In this document: in pieces, positions 36,046-44,483 of the stretch
Layout of the letters: each line of letters starts with the position of its first letter
How positions within the stretch are numbered: the stretch's first letter is position 1
From: Pelagicoccus mobilis
Lineage (GTDB): Bacteria > Verrucomicrobiota > Verrucomicrobiia > Opitutales > Opitutaceae
DNA length: 53,974 bases
Reading direction: 5' to 3'
Assembly (NCBI RefSeq): GCF_016595505.1
Contig: NZ_JAENIL010000050.1
Location: 1 to 53,974, forward strand
Notes under the pieces: generated by a model
Seen by the model: the letters and a program-made list of their open reading frames with translations, nothing else
Told to the model about the DNA's origin: nothing
The model's database searches: none
Made by a program: the position numbers and the translations under genes

Positions 36046-36963
36046 ATGGCATTCAGCTTAGACCGAGTTTTAAAAGCACTCCTTTTCGGCGCGTCCGGAC
36101 CCTTGAGCGTCAAGGACATCCAAGGCGTCTTCACGAAGTACCATGCCGCGAGGGAAGAACCGGAAGGTGAGGAGGGGGCGGAGCCGCCGATCGATTTCGA
36201 GGAACCGGAGCAACCATTTTTGCCGGGTGACGGGATGCCGACCACCGAGGTGCCTTCTCTCATTACATCGGCTCAGATTCGGGAGTCGATGGATCGCATC
36301 GCTGAAGAGCTGATCGACAAGGACGAGGTGTATCGTCTGATCGAGCGACATAGCGGATTTTTGCTGGTGACTTCGCCGACTGTTGGGGAGTGGATCAGTT
36401 TGCTGCGAGACGAGCCGCGCCCGATCAAGCTCAACCAATCGGCGCTTGAGACGCTTGCGGTGATTGCGTACCGCCAGCCGGTCGTTCGTGCAGAGGTGGA
36501 GAAAATCCGTGGCGTTTCGATCGATTCGCCTTTGAGCAAGCTGCTTGAGCGAGAGTTTGTACAGGTGGTGGGACGTGCGGACCTGCCGGGACGCCCCATT
36601 CAGTACGGAACGACAGAATCGTTTTTAGAATTCGTTGGGATCCGCTCAATCGAAGAGCTTCCTGCTTCAGACGTGCTTTCTCCCGGACAATTGGACGAGT
36701 GGCTGCACGAGGTCTCTAACCAGCACGAAATGACCGAGAAGGACATGGGGCTGCCGGAAGGAGAGCGTAAGAGCGAGGCGGATACGGCTGCGGAAGAGCC
36801 TGAAAGCGCTGAAGGCACTGACACAGTTGAGGAAAGCTCGGTTGAAGAAGCGGAGGAGCCGGTTGACGATTCCGTGGAAGCTGAAGTTGCTGAAGAAGTA
36901 GCAGAAGAGACTTCGGAGGAAGACGCAGGTTCCGAGGAAGAGGATATTAAAGAGAATCAGTAG
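36046..36963 (+). CDS. scpB: Segregation and condensation protein B
   Basis: 305 residues, longer than usual (about 190-220). ScpB with ScpA and SMC forms the bacterial condensin that compacts chromosomes. The two winged helices are visible: residues 1-20 with SLDRVLKALLFGAS and the block LNQSALETLAVIAYRQPVVRAEVEKIRG typical of ScpB, then GRPIQYGTTESFLEFVGI. A 20-residue acidic insertion follows the first helix pair (about 40-60), and the C-terminal 75 residues are almost all Glu, Asp, Ala, Ser and Val, so disordered and strongly acidic. One base separates it from pheA. scpA is not in the window. Confidence 0.9.
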   Translation: MAFSLDRVLKALLFGASGPLSVKDIQGVFTKYHAAREEPEGEEGAEPPIDFEEPEQPFLPGDGMPTTEVPSLITSAQIRESMDRIAEELIDKDEVYRLIERHSGFLLVTSPTVGEWISLLRDEPRPIKLNQSALETLAVIAYRQPVVRAEVEKIRGVSIDSPLSKLLEREFVQVVGRADLPGRPIQYGTTESFLEFVGIRSIEELPASDVLSPGQLDEWLHEVSNQHEMTEKDMGLPEGERKSEADTAAEEPESAEGTDTVEESSVEEAEEPVDDSVEAEVAEEVAEETSEEDAGSEEEDIKENQ

Positions 36964-36964
36964 C

Positions 36965-38032
36965 ATGGATTTGGATACGCTAAGAAAGAAGATCGACGAG
37001 ATCGATCAAGAGGTGCTCACGCTGTTGAATGAGCGCGTTCGTACTGCCGCTGAAATCGGCCATGTAAAGCGTTTGGAAGGTTCGCCTATTTATGTGGCAA
37101 GCCGCGAAGAACAGGTGCTTCGCAAGCTCGGAAAACTGAACCAAGGCCCGCTAAGCGATGAGGCGATTCGAGCGATCTATCGTGAAATCATGTCGGCTGC
37201 GATCGCTTTGGAAAAGCCGATGCGGATCGCGTATCTCGGTCCGGAAGCGACTTACACGCATCAGGCGGCGATCAAGAAGTTCGGGGCGAGCATCGAGTAC
37301 ATTGCAGCTCCAGCGATCCCGGATGTCTTCCACCTTGTAGCGAAAGGCGAGGCTGACCATGGCGTGATCCCGATCGAGAACTCCACTGAAGGCGCGGTGT
37401 CTCACTCGATGGACATGTTTTTCGAGTCGGACCTGAAGATTTGCGCGCAGATCTTTACTCCGATTTCCCACAGCCTGATTTCGCAATCTCAGCCGGATTC
37501 GATCGAGCGTGTCTATTCGAAGGATCAAGCGATCGGGCAATGTCGCAAGTGGTTGCATGCCCATTTGCCGAATGCGTCATTGCATACCTGCGATAGCACT
37601 ACCAAGGCAGTGCAGATCGCGAAAGAGGATCCAAAGGCTGGGGCAATCGCTTCTGTGTTGGCGTCTGATCTTTACGGTGTTCCAGTAGTTGTTGAAGGGA
37701 TACAGGATCGTTTGGATAATACAACTCGTTTTCTCGTTATCGGAAAGGAGTCGAGCGGTCATGCGGCTGGCGTAGATTTCAAGTCGAGCTTCCTGATCTC
37801 TGTCGACCATACGGTGGGCGCGTTGGAGAAGGCTCTTGGCGTCTTTTCTTCGCGGAAACTAAACTTGAGCAAGATCGAGTCGCGTCCGAGCGGTAAGACT
37901 GCTTGGGAGTATTGCTTCTTTATCGATGCTCAGGGGCATATCGAGGAAGAGTCGGTGGCGGAAGCGGTTAAGGAGCTCAAAGAGTTCTGCCCCTTTGTGA
38001 AGTGGCTGGGCAGCTATCCGAACGCGAAATAG
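36965..38032 (+). CDS. pheA: Chorismate mutase / prephenate dehydratase
   Basis: 355 residues in three parts. AroQ chorismate mutase (1-85, DLDTLRKKIDEIDQEVLTLLNERV), prephenate dehydratase (about 90-265, IAYLGPEATYTHQAA, IENSTEGAVSHSMD, and the catalytic Thr-Arg-Phe of NTTRFLVIG) and an ACT regulatory domain (about 275-350) with the ESRPSGKTAWEY motif that binds phenylalanine. It makes phenylpyruvate from chorismate and should be feedback-inhibited by phenylalanine. It starts one base after scpB, so the two are co-transcribed and perhaps coupled. Confidence 0.96.
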   Translation: MDLDTLRKKIDEIDQEVLTLLNERVRTAAEIGHVKRLEGSPIYVASREEQVLRKLGKLNQGPLSDEAIRAIYREIMSAAIALEKPMRIAYLGPEATYTHQAAIKKFGASIEYIAAPAIPDVFHLVAKGEADHGVIPIENSTEGAVSHSMDMFFESDLKICAQIFTPISHSLISQSQPDSIERVYSKDQAIGQCRKWLHAHLPNASLHTCDSTTKAVQIAKEDPKAGAIASVLASDLYGVPVVVEGIQDRLDNTTRFLVIGKESSGHAAGVDFKSSFLISVDHTVGALEKALGVFSSRKLNLSKIESRPSGKTAWEYCFFIDAQGHIEEESVAEAVKELKEFCPFVKWLGSYPNAK

Positions 38033-38070
38033 AATTGTAGTCAGCTCTGGGATACGCCAACTTCTGCGGC

Positions 38071-39105
38071 ATGGAAGAGCTCAGAGTTGGGATCATAGGC
38101 GCGGGCACAAATACGCGACTTCGCCACATACCAGGTTTTCAAGCGATTGAAGGCGTTCGTGTCGATGTCGTTTGCAACCGAAGCGAAGCGTCTTCGCGTT
38201 CGGCGGCGGAGGCATTTGATATTCCTCGAATCGCGGAACGTTGGGAGGATGTGGTAGCGGATCCCGAGATCGACGCGATTTGTATCGGTACCTGGCCTTA
38301 CTTGCACTCGGAAATCTCGATTGCTGCTTTGAAGGCAGGGAAGCACGTGCTCACGGAAGCTCGTATGGCGATGAATACGGCTCAAGGTGAGGCAATGGTT
38401 GAGGCGTCTTTGGATAATTCCGAGTTAGTGGCTCAGATCGTTCCTTCGCCGTTCACTTTGAAATGGGACGCAACCATCCGGAAAATCTTGGAATCGGGGG
38501 AGCTGGGGGATTTGAGAGAGGTGAGCTTCTCGAAGGCGTTGGGCCTGAATGTCGACTCGGAGGCTCCGTTGAATTGGCGACAGAATCGGGCGTTGAGCGG
38601 CAACAATACTCTGATGCTCGGGATTTATTACGAAGTGGTGCAGCGTTGGCTTGGGATCGAGCCTGACCGGTTGCTTGCGAGCGGGGCTGTATTCACCAAG
38701 GAACGACACGATGCGGAAACTGATGAGCAGTCTGAGGTCGAGATTCCGGAAACGATCGATGTGATTGCGGAATACGAGAGCGGACTTCGCTTGAACTGTC
38801 GTATGACTGGCCTCGAGTTGGGGAAGGGGAGCGACTACTACGTGTTGGCGGGCAGTAAGGGAACGCTTCGTTTGGATTTGAATGAAGGGCGTTTGACGAA
38901 AACGTTGCTGGGTGGCGAAGAGGAGTTGATCGAACCTGAGGAGGAGGATACCGCGGATTGGAATGTGGAGGCGGACTTTGTAGCGAGTATTCGCGAGCAG
39001 GCTCCGATCAGGCTAACCAATTTCGAAGATGGACTCGCCTACATGCGTTTCACCGACGCGGCGATCAAGTCGCTCGCGGAAGATTCCGCTTGGGTGAGTT
39101 TGTAG
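38071..39105 (+). CDS. Gfo/Idh/MocA-family oxidoreductase
   Basis: 344 residues. N-terminal Rossmann domain with the NAD(P) motif VGIIGAGTNTRLRHIPGFQAI and the family's AICIGTWPYLHSEISIAALKAGKHVLTEARMA block split over about 70-105; in many relatives this carries E-K-P, here TEARMA, so the usual catalytic Lys of EKP is replaced by Arg. The C-terminal alpha/beta domain follows from about 125. Substrates in the family are sugars, inositols and related compounds; none can be named. 38 bp after pheA and closed by a terminator at 39126. Confidence 0.85.
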   Translation: MEELRVGIIGAGTNTRLRHIPGFQAIEGVRVDVVCNRSEASSRSAAEAFDIPRIAERWEDVVADPEIDAICIGTWPYLHSEISIAALKAGKHVLTEARMAMNTAQGEAMVEASLDNSELVAQIVPSPFTLKWDATIRKILESGELGDLREVSFSKALGLNVDSEAPLNWRQNRALSGNNTLMLGIYYEVVQRWLGIEPDRLLASGAVFTKERHDAETDEQSEVEIPETIDVIAEYESGLRLNCRMTGLELGKGSDYYVLAGSKGTLRLDLNEGRLTKTLLGGEEELIEPEEEDTADWNVEADFVASIREQAPIRLTNFEDGLAYMRFTDAAIKSLAEDSAWVSL

Positions 39106-39125
39106 GCTCGGCCTCTAACCTTGAA

Positions 39126-39160
39126 AGGGGGCGTGAAGACGCTCCCTATTCTTTATCTTT
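39126..39160 (+). terminator. Terminator after the Gfo/Idh gene
   Basis: AGGGGGCGT (39126-39134), GAAG loop, ACGCTCCCT (39139-39147, one G-U), then a T-rich tail. It overlaps the stop codon of the convergent gene at 39146. Confidence 0.7.
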
Positions 39161-39586
39161 ATCTTCGGTGAGTTCCGGAATGAGGTAGGGGTTGTCGACG
39201 TCTTCGACTTGGCCCATGTTTTCGGGGGTCGCGTTGAAGTCGAAGCGGATTATGTCGACGGTGCTGCTACTCAGCGACGGATTTTTGAGCACGATAGAGA
39301 GTCGTATCTCTTCCATTATCTTTTTCTGGCGGCGGGCGAAAGTGAGGTCGTCGATGGGGCCGTAGAGATAAGTGAGCAGCTCGTGTTTGTAGCGAACGTA
39401 CCAGCCTTCGTCGGAGAGGCCGTAGAGCGTGACGTCGATTCCCGGGTAGGTCTCGTTGAATTTCTGTTTGGAGAATCGGGCGCCGTCTACGATGGCTTCG
39501 ACGGGAAACACGATTACTTTTTCTTGCTGGGCGTGGAGGACGCTACCGCAGATCAGGCTGAATGCGAAGAGGAGGATTTTTTTCAT
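39146..39586 (-). CDS. Small secreted protein of unknown function
   Basis: 146 residues with a clean signal peptide (MKKILLFAFSLICGSVLHAQ, cleavage after HAQ), so exported. The mature part mixes strands and helices (VIVFPVEAIVDGARFSKQ, IDVTLYGLSDEGWYVRYKHELLTYLYGP) and ends in a very acidic tail (ELTEDKDKE). I recognise no family. It is the last of three minus-strand genes with the (GQQ)n protein and the TPR protein, 17 bp after the former, which suggests a shared envelope role. Confidence 0.7.
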   Translation of the reverse strand: MKKILLFAFSLICGSVLHAQQEKVIVFPVEAIVDGARFSKQKFNETYPGIDVTLYGLSDEGWYVRYKHELLTYLYGPIDDLTFARRQKKIMEEIRLSIVLKNPSLSSSTVDIIRFDFNATPENMGQVEDVDNPYLIPELTEDKDKE

Positions 39587-39603
39587 TCGAAATTGCGGAG
39601 CGA

Positions 39604-40554
39604 CTACAGATTTGACGGAACCGCCACGTCGTCGATGGTGCCCTTGCCGCGCTTGCTGCCAGCGGAACCGCCGATGTCTTCCGGCATCGCTTGTCCATCG
39701 CCTTCGCTATTTTGCTCGCCCTGATTTTGCTGGCCGGGGCCGTTCTTGCGCTTGTTGTTATTTTGGGCAGTTTGGCTGGAAGAACCATCTTCGCCGCCTT
39801 GTTCGCCTCCCTGTTGTTGAGATTCTCCGTTGGGATCTATCTGGGCGGTTTCGTCTCCTATGGCGTGCTCAGGTGGAGGAGGCGGAAGCTGTTGAGAGAT
39901 TGATTGGGATCCTTGTTGGCCCATCTGGCCTTGTTGTCCCTGTTGCCCTTGCTGCCCTTGCTGCCCTTGTTGCCCTTGCTGACCTTGTTGCCCCTGCTGG
40001 CCTTGTTGGCCCTGCATCTGCCCCTGTTGACCTTGTTGTCCCTGCTGGCCTTGTTGTCCTTGCATCTGGCCTTGCTGACCTTGTTGTCCGGACTGGCTTT
40101 GACTTTGTTGTCCCTGCGGCATCTGGCCCTGCTGACCTTGTTGCCCGCCTTGGCTTTGCGAGGAAGGCATGGGGAAGGGGCTTTTTTGTCCGCCTCCGCT
40201 TTGTCCGCCGCTACCGCCGCCGAAGATCGGCGGGATACCTCCGCTGGATCCGCCGGCAGCTTGGGCGATCGCTCCGGCTGCTCCGGGCAGGTTGATGCCG
40301 TTTCCGTTGATTCCAGGGATGTTGGTCTGGATGTCTATTGGCGGGAGTTGCGATTCGTTTACGACCTGGATTTGCCCGCCCAGCGGAGTCGAGTTTGTCT
40401 GGACATTGGCTCCACCTGAACTTGCTCCGTTTTGACCTGCGTCGTAGATGGTGGGGTCAGGATCGAAGTTTCCCCAAGCAGCGGTGACCATGCCCAAGCC
40501 TAGCGCGACGGAGAGTAGTTCGAGTCGACGGTGAGTTTTGTGCGTGTTGGCCAT
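39604..40554 (-). CDS. Secreted (GQQ)n collagen-like low-complexity protein
   Basis: 316 residues. Basic N-terminus and a hydrophobic segment (about 11-27, LLSVALGLGMVTAAWG) act as a signal; the mature protein should be outside the inner membrane. Residues 136-215 are an almost perfect repeat of Gly-Gln-Gln with occasional Gly-Gln-Met. The Gly-x-y period is that of collagen, but there is no proline in the repeat. Flanks are rich in Gly, Ser, Gln and Asn (GGGSGGQSGGGQ; NNNKRKNGPGQQNQGEQN). The entire protein is predicted to be disordered or fibrous. Function unknown; middle gene of the TPR / GQQ / small secreted protein run. Confidence 0.75.
   Translation of the reverse strand: MANTHKTHRRLELLSVALGLGMVTAAWGNFDPDPTIYDAGQNGASSGGANVQTNSTPLGGQIQVVNESQLPPIDIQTNIPGINGNGINLPGAAGAIAQAAGGSSGGIPPIFGGGSGGQSGGGQKSPFPMPSSQSQGGQQGQQGQMPQGQQSQSQSGQQGQQGQMQGQQGQQGQQGQQGQMQGQQGQQGQQGQQGQQGQQGQQGQQGQQGQMGQQGSQSISQQLPPPPPEHAIGDETAQIDPNGESQQQGGEQGGEDGSSSQTAQNNNKRKNGPGQQNQGEQNSEGDGQAMPEDIGGSAGSKRGKGTIDDVAVPSNL
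39911..40148 (-). repeat. 9-bp coding repeat of the (GQQ)n tract
   Basis: A tract built from 9-bp units coding Gly-Gln-Gln, with synonymous differences between units. Replication slippage could change its length between strains. Confidence 0.85.
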
Positions 40555-40589
40555 AGTGCTGGGGGTTGGCGAGGTTTAGGTGGGGTCGC

Positions 40590-42299
40590 TTAGAAGTCGT
40601 TTTTCACGGAGGCTGAGACCGTGATAGGCTCTTGGGCCATGCCGGCCCTTATCTGTAGACCGAAGCGGACGTCCTGATATCCCTTTTTTCTTCCAATAAT
40701 GAAGTATTTCCCGGGGAGAAGGTTGACTTGGGTGGTATCGAATTTCTCGGGTTTGCGCATGGAGGGTCCTTGGATGCTCACCCAGGTGCTTCCGTCTGAA
40801 ATGATGGTAACCGCGACGGGCTGGCTTTGAAGCTGGAGAAATTTCCGGAGGCGTTCGCCCTCTTCGGTGAGCTCGAGGTATTCCGGCTTGGACTTCATGG
40901 CTTGGTCGAAGGTACGGATCGCTGTCTGGAACTCGGTGCGTTGGGCCTCGCCCTTAGCAACCTCGAGCAGGGTCTGGTAGCGAAGAATGCTGCGAATCAT
41001 GCGTCCGGTGCGAAGCAGTCCATCTTTCGCTTCCTGGAGATCTGGCTCCATGTTGACGAGGTCTTGATAGAGGTCTCGGGCGCTTTCCCAATCGTAGACG
41101 CGCTCGAAATCGTAGGCTTGGGTGATGCGGGTGACGATGTCGTTCTGGCGCTTTTCGGAGCGAGCCCGATCGATGGCTGATTCGATATCGGTGCGTTCCG
41201 GGAAAATGGAGAGAGCCGCTTGGTAGTTGCTGATGGCGTCCTCGAAGCGCGACTCTGCGATGGCTGTTTGAGCTGCGGAGTAGGCGGCCGCGAAGTCGCG
41301 CTCGGCTATCTTTCGCTTGAGTCGAGAGACGCCGGACTGAGCCTTGGCGGATCCGGAATCGATGGATGCAGCTTCTTGGAAATGGCTGAGGGCTTTTTCG
41401 AAATCTCCGTTTTCTTCGCTGTGTTTAGCGGCTTGCAGGGAGGCGAAAACCTTGTCGGCGACGCGGGAGCGCTCGAGCTGCTTGAGAGCTTCCTCGTTGG
41501 CTGGGTCCAGCTCGAGGACTTTGGTGAACGCTTCTACGGCCTCCTGGCTTTTGCCTTGAGCGATGAAGCGGTTTCCTTGAGAGGCGTTGGATCGGATGTA
41601 GCCTTGGATGGATTGCTCGACTTCGTCGAGATTCGCTTTGGCTTCTTCCAGTCGTTGAAGGGCAGGTGTGAAGCTGCCGGCATCGAGGAAGTTTTTACCT
41701 TCCGAGGCGGCCCCGAACGCGGCTTCGAATTTTTCCTCGTTGAGATGCTTGCCGATTTCGAGCTCGCTGGAGCGGACGAGGAAGGAATCGTAGAGCCCGC
41801 GGGCTCTTTGCTTGTTTTCCACTTCCGTGGTGAAATCTTCGATCAAGCCTTCGACTACGTTGTATTGAGCGATGGCTCGTGCGAAGCGTGAGTCGGTCAT
41901 GAGATCGTCGGCGTCGATCTTCTCCTTCTCTATGTTGATGAGCTTCTGGCGAAGGACTTCGTTGCCGGTGATCGGCATCTGGCGGGCGGCCTCGAGCTTG
42001 CGGTCTACGGCATCTTTCACGCCTTGGGCTCTAGAGACGCTTTCGAAGGCCCGGCGCGGGTCGGCTTGGGCGATTTCGTTCTCCGCGAGTTCGGCGACGT
42101 CGTTGCTGGGCGGCGTGTAGAAGAAGAGGAAGTAGGTGATGAGCCCGATGCCAGCGATGACGATCGTGGCGATCGCTCCGCCTAGGTAGGCTTTAACGAC
42201 GGGTTTCGAGTTTGCGTTGAGGTCGTCCTCTTCGGGGTTCCAGTGGATGACTTTGTGTTTTTTTGGCGTTTGCCGTGAGGGATCTTGAAGATCTGCCAT
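40590..42299 (-). CDS. Membrane-anchored TPR protein with PEGA-like end
   Basis: 569 residues. A cytoplasmic N-terminal tail of about 36 residues, one transmembrane helix (about 37-58, YLGGAIATIVIAGIGLITYFL), then a long coiled/TPR region: EAVEAFTKVLELDPANEEALKQLE and GDFEKALSHFQEAASIDSGSAKA are clear TPR units. The last 70 residues (TWVSIQGPSMRKPEKFD, VNLLPGKYFIIGRKKGYQDV) resemble a PEGA domain, a small beta module of surface proteins. A good ribosome site GGAGAG lies 8 nt from the ATG. It heads the three-gene run with the (GQQ)n protein and probably scaffolds an envelope assembly. Confidence 0.8.
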   Translation of the reverse strand: MADLQDPSRQTPKKHKVIHWNPEEDDLNANSKPVVKAYLGGAIATIVIAGIGLITYFLFFYTPPSNDVAELAENEIAQADPRRAFESVSRAQGVKDAVDRKLEAARQMPITGNEVLRQKLINIEKEKIDADDLMTDSRFARAIAQYNVVEGLIEDFTTEVENKQRARGLYDSFLVRSSELEIGKHLNEEKFEAAFGAASEGKNFLDAGSFTPALQRLEEAKANLDEVEQSIQGYIRSNASQGNRFIAQGKSQEAVEAFTKVLELDPANEEALKQLERSRVADKVFASLQAAKHSEENGDFEKALSHFQEAASIDSGSAKAQSGVSRLKRKIAERDFAAAYSAAQTAIAESRFEDAISNYQAALSIFPERTDIESAIDRARSEKRQNDIVTRITQAYDFERVYDWESARDLYQDLVNMEPDLQEAKDGLLRTGRMIRSILRYQTLLEVAKGEAQRTEFQTAIRTFDQAMKSKPEYLELTEEGERLRKFLQLQSQPVAVTIISDGSTWVSIQGPSMRKPEKFDTTQVNLLPGKYFIIGRKKGYQDVRFGLQIRAGMAQEPITVSASVKNDF

Positions 42300-42659
42300 A
42301 GTCTACTCTCCTTTGGTGAGGTCGCGTCGCGCGGGTGTCAGGTTGTTTTGGGTTAAAATGTCGAGAAATCGATCTCTGCACACACTATGCCAAGAGTGGC
42401 TGCAAGTGAAGCGTGGTTGTAGGAAATTACGAAAAGCTTAAGGTTCCGGATTCATCTAAGTCGCTGGGAGTGGGGGCTATCCCTAGCATTTGCAGGCATT
42501 TATAAGGTTGGGCGTGGGCAGGTCGAACGTATTTGAAGACTACGTGAGTCTGGGGATATCTATTGCAAATCTGAGGGTTTGAGGCGAGTGTCTTTGAAAC
42601 CGAAATTGAATCTACGACGTAATCGTTCTTCGCGTAGCGTAGATTACACCGAACAGCCA
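42300..42659. other. 360-bp gap between the TPR and M48 genes
   Basis: A divergent intergenic region. On the minus side it holds the GGAG ribosome site (42308-42311) of the TPR gene and a CTTGCCCAC-like element at 42514-42522. I see no promoter consensus I trust on the plus side for the M48 gene, and no hairpin, repeat or RNA gene. Confidence 0.6.
42514..42522 (-). promoter_or_regulatory. CTTGCCCAC-like upstream element (site 3)
   Basis: Minus-strand CCTGCCCAC then GCCCAACCTTA, identical to site 1 over 17 bp apart from the first base. It lies 215 bp before the TPR start. Confidence 0.25.
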
Positions 42660-43478
42660 ATGAAGACTTCATATTTAATCGCCCCATTACTTGCCGCCTC
42701 GATTCTGTTCTCTTCTTGTAGCACCACTCCGGTTACCGGTCGCAAGCAGTTGAACATGACTTCGGATAGCGAGGTCGCTAAGATGTCGATCGCAGCCTTC
42801 GAGCAAATGAAGCAGCAGATGCCGATCTCGAGCCATGCGACTTACAATGACATGCTGCAAAACGTGGGATTCCGAATCTCGCAGCAGGTGTTTGCGGATA
42901 TGCCGCTCGCGGAGTGGGAGTTTGTCGTCTTTGACCAGCCGGAGGTGAACGCGTTCGCGATGCCTGGAGGTAAGGTCGGGGTTTTCATGGGATTGTTTAA
43001 GATCGTGAAGACGGAGGACGAGCTGGCTTCGGTGGTCGCTCACGAAATCGCCCACGTGACGGCGCGGCATACGCACGAACGAATATCCCAGCAGATGGTG
43101 TTGGGGGCAGGAAGTACTTTGATCGGAATCGCGGCCGCGGTGAGCGGCACGGCGGCTCTGGGTAACGGAACGTATATCAACGCGGCTCCGACGATCATGG
43201 GTCTTTACGGAATCGGCGCGGGACAAGCGGCGGCGAGTTGGGACCAAGGCAAAGAGGCCGAAGCGGATCATATCGGTATCATGTACATGGCCCGTGCCGG
43301 CTACGACCCTAATGCGTCGATCACTGTGATGGAGCGTATGGTCGAACTCGAAGGTCCGATGGGCGGAAACAACTACAATTCGACTCACCCGTCTTCCATG
43401 GATCGTCTCAATGCCTTGCACAGCTACTTGGATGATGCGATTGCCGAGTACGAGAAATCGAAGGACATGTTCTTCTAG
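42660..43478 (+). CDS. M48-family zinc metalloprotease lipoprotein
   Basis: 272 residues from the ATG at 42660; upstream codons are basic and not family-like. A lipoprotein signal (LLAASILFSSC, lipid on the Cys) targets it to the membrane, probably the periplasmic side. The zinc site HEIAH is in VVAHEIAHVTARHTHERIS, the third ligand is the Glu of KEAEADHIGIMYMA. This is the LoiP/YcaL/BepA type of M48 protease, which degrades or assists misfolded outer-membrane proteins. Its C-terminus THPSSMDRLNAL is the usual final motif. It lies alone before olsB. Confidence 0.92.
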   Translation: MKTSYLIAPLLAASILFSSCSTTPVTGRKQLNMTSDSEVAKMSIAAFEQMKQQMPISSHATYNDMLQNVGFRISQQVFADMPLAEWEFVVFDQPEVNAFAMPGGKVGVFMGLFKIVKTEDELASVVAHEIAHVTARHTHERISQQMVLGAGSTLIGIAAAVSGTAALGNGTYINAAPTIMGLYGIGAGQAAASWDQGKEAEADHIGIMYMARAGYDPNASITVMERMVELEGPMGGNNYNSTHPSSMDRLNALHSYLDDAIAEYEKSKDMFF

Positions 43479-43640
43479 GGCTGGATCCGACGGTCTTTCT
43501 GTTTCGATCTTGTGAACGGAGGGTGACGCGCTGGTTAATTAGCGTGTTTAGGGCGGCGGCGCCCTTGACTCGAAGGGGTGTTCGTGAGATTTGTTTTTGA
43601 GCGGTTCTTAGCGATCCGCCTTCGAATCCAAACGAGTAAA

Positions 43641-44435
43641 ATGCCCACCAGCGCCAGCGAACGTAGACGACGTGTCCAGGATTTTATCCCACCGTCTCCA
43701 ACTTCTGCATACAAGGTAAGAATTGCGCAAAGCGATTCTGACGTGTCTGCCGCCCAGCGGCTGCGATACGGTGTATTCAACGTGGAGCTCGGTGAGGGGT
43801 TGAGCGAGTCGGAGGCGACTGGCAAGGATGCGGACCCGTTCGACGTGGTTTGCGACCATTTGCTCATCGAGCATGTTACCACGGGAGCGATTATCGGGAC
43901 GTATCGTTTGCAAACGGGGGATTCGGCCGCGGCGAACATCGGTTACTATAGCGAGCAGGAATTTGATTTCTCACCTTTCGAGGCTATTCGTTCCGAAACG
44001 ATCGAGCTGGGACGCGCGTGCATCGCGAAGGAGCATCGGAATATGGTGGTGCTCGGTTTGCTTTGGAAGGGGATCGCTCAGTATGCGAAGCTCTGCGAGG
44101 CACGTTATTTGATTGGTTGCAGCTCGATCACTTCGACTGATCCGCTGGTCGGGCAGGCGGCCTACTGTAAGCTAACTCGCTATCTGGCGGAGCAGCGTTT
44201 TCTGACGAAGGCCACCGAACGCTTTGACTGTAGTGTTGGGGCGGGACGGGAGCAGGAGATTATCGAGCTCTCGCGGTCGGTGGATATTCCGCGTTTGATG
44301 CGGGCGTACTTGACCTTAGGAGCTCGGATCTGCGGAGAGCCGGCGCTTGATCGAGATTTCAAGACGATCGATTTTCTTACCTTGCTGGATTTGAGGGCGC
44401 TGGGTCCTCGAGCGATGGCTAAGTTTCTTGGGTAA
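43641..44435 (+). CDS. olsB: Ornithine N-alpha-acyltransferase (OlsB-like)
   Basis: 264 residues from the ATG at 43641, where the family-like part begins; an upstream in-frame start at 43578 adds a basic stretch. OlsB transfers a 3-hydroxyacyl chain from ACP to the alpha-amino group of ornithine, making lyso-ornithine lipid. It belongs to the GNAT-like Acetyltransf_5 group: VRIAQSDSDVSAAQRLRYGVF and DHLLIEHVTTGAIIGTYRLQ, then ETIELGRACIAKEHRN. Followed 49 bp later by a PlsC-type acyltransferase, the expected OlsA partner. Alternatives are other long-chain N-acyltransferases (for example for acyl-homoserine-like or glycine lipids). Confidence 0.8.
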   Translation: MPTSASERRRRVQDFIPPSPTSAYKVRIAQSDSDVSAAQRLRYGVFNVELGEGLSESEATGKDADPFDVVCDHLLIEHVTTGAIIGTYRLQTGDSAAANIGYYSEQEFDFSPFEAIRSETIELGRACIAKEHRNMVVLGLLWKGIAQYAKLCEARYLIGCSSITSTDPLVGQAAYCKLTRYLAEQRFLTKATERFDCSVGAGREQEIIELSRSVDIPRLMRAYLTLGARICGEPALDRDFKTIDFLTLLDLRALGPRAMAKFLG

Positions 44436-44483
44436 TCTTGATTGGTTCGAGTTCGGGGCTTGTCATCGTCCGACGGCTAGATT

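Noticed and set aside
39911-40148. A CRISPR-like array
   Set aside because: The repeats are 9-bp in-frame units without spacers inside a coding sequence; no cas genes are near.
42427-42687. An 86-codon minus-strand frame before the TPR gene
   Set aside because: No ribosome site, no motif, and it overlaps the M48 start region antisense.
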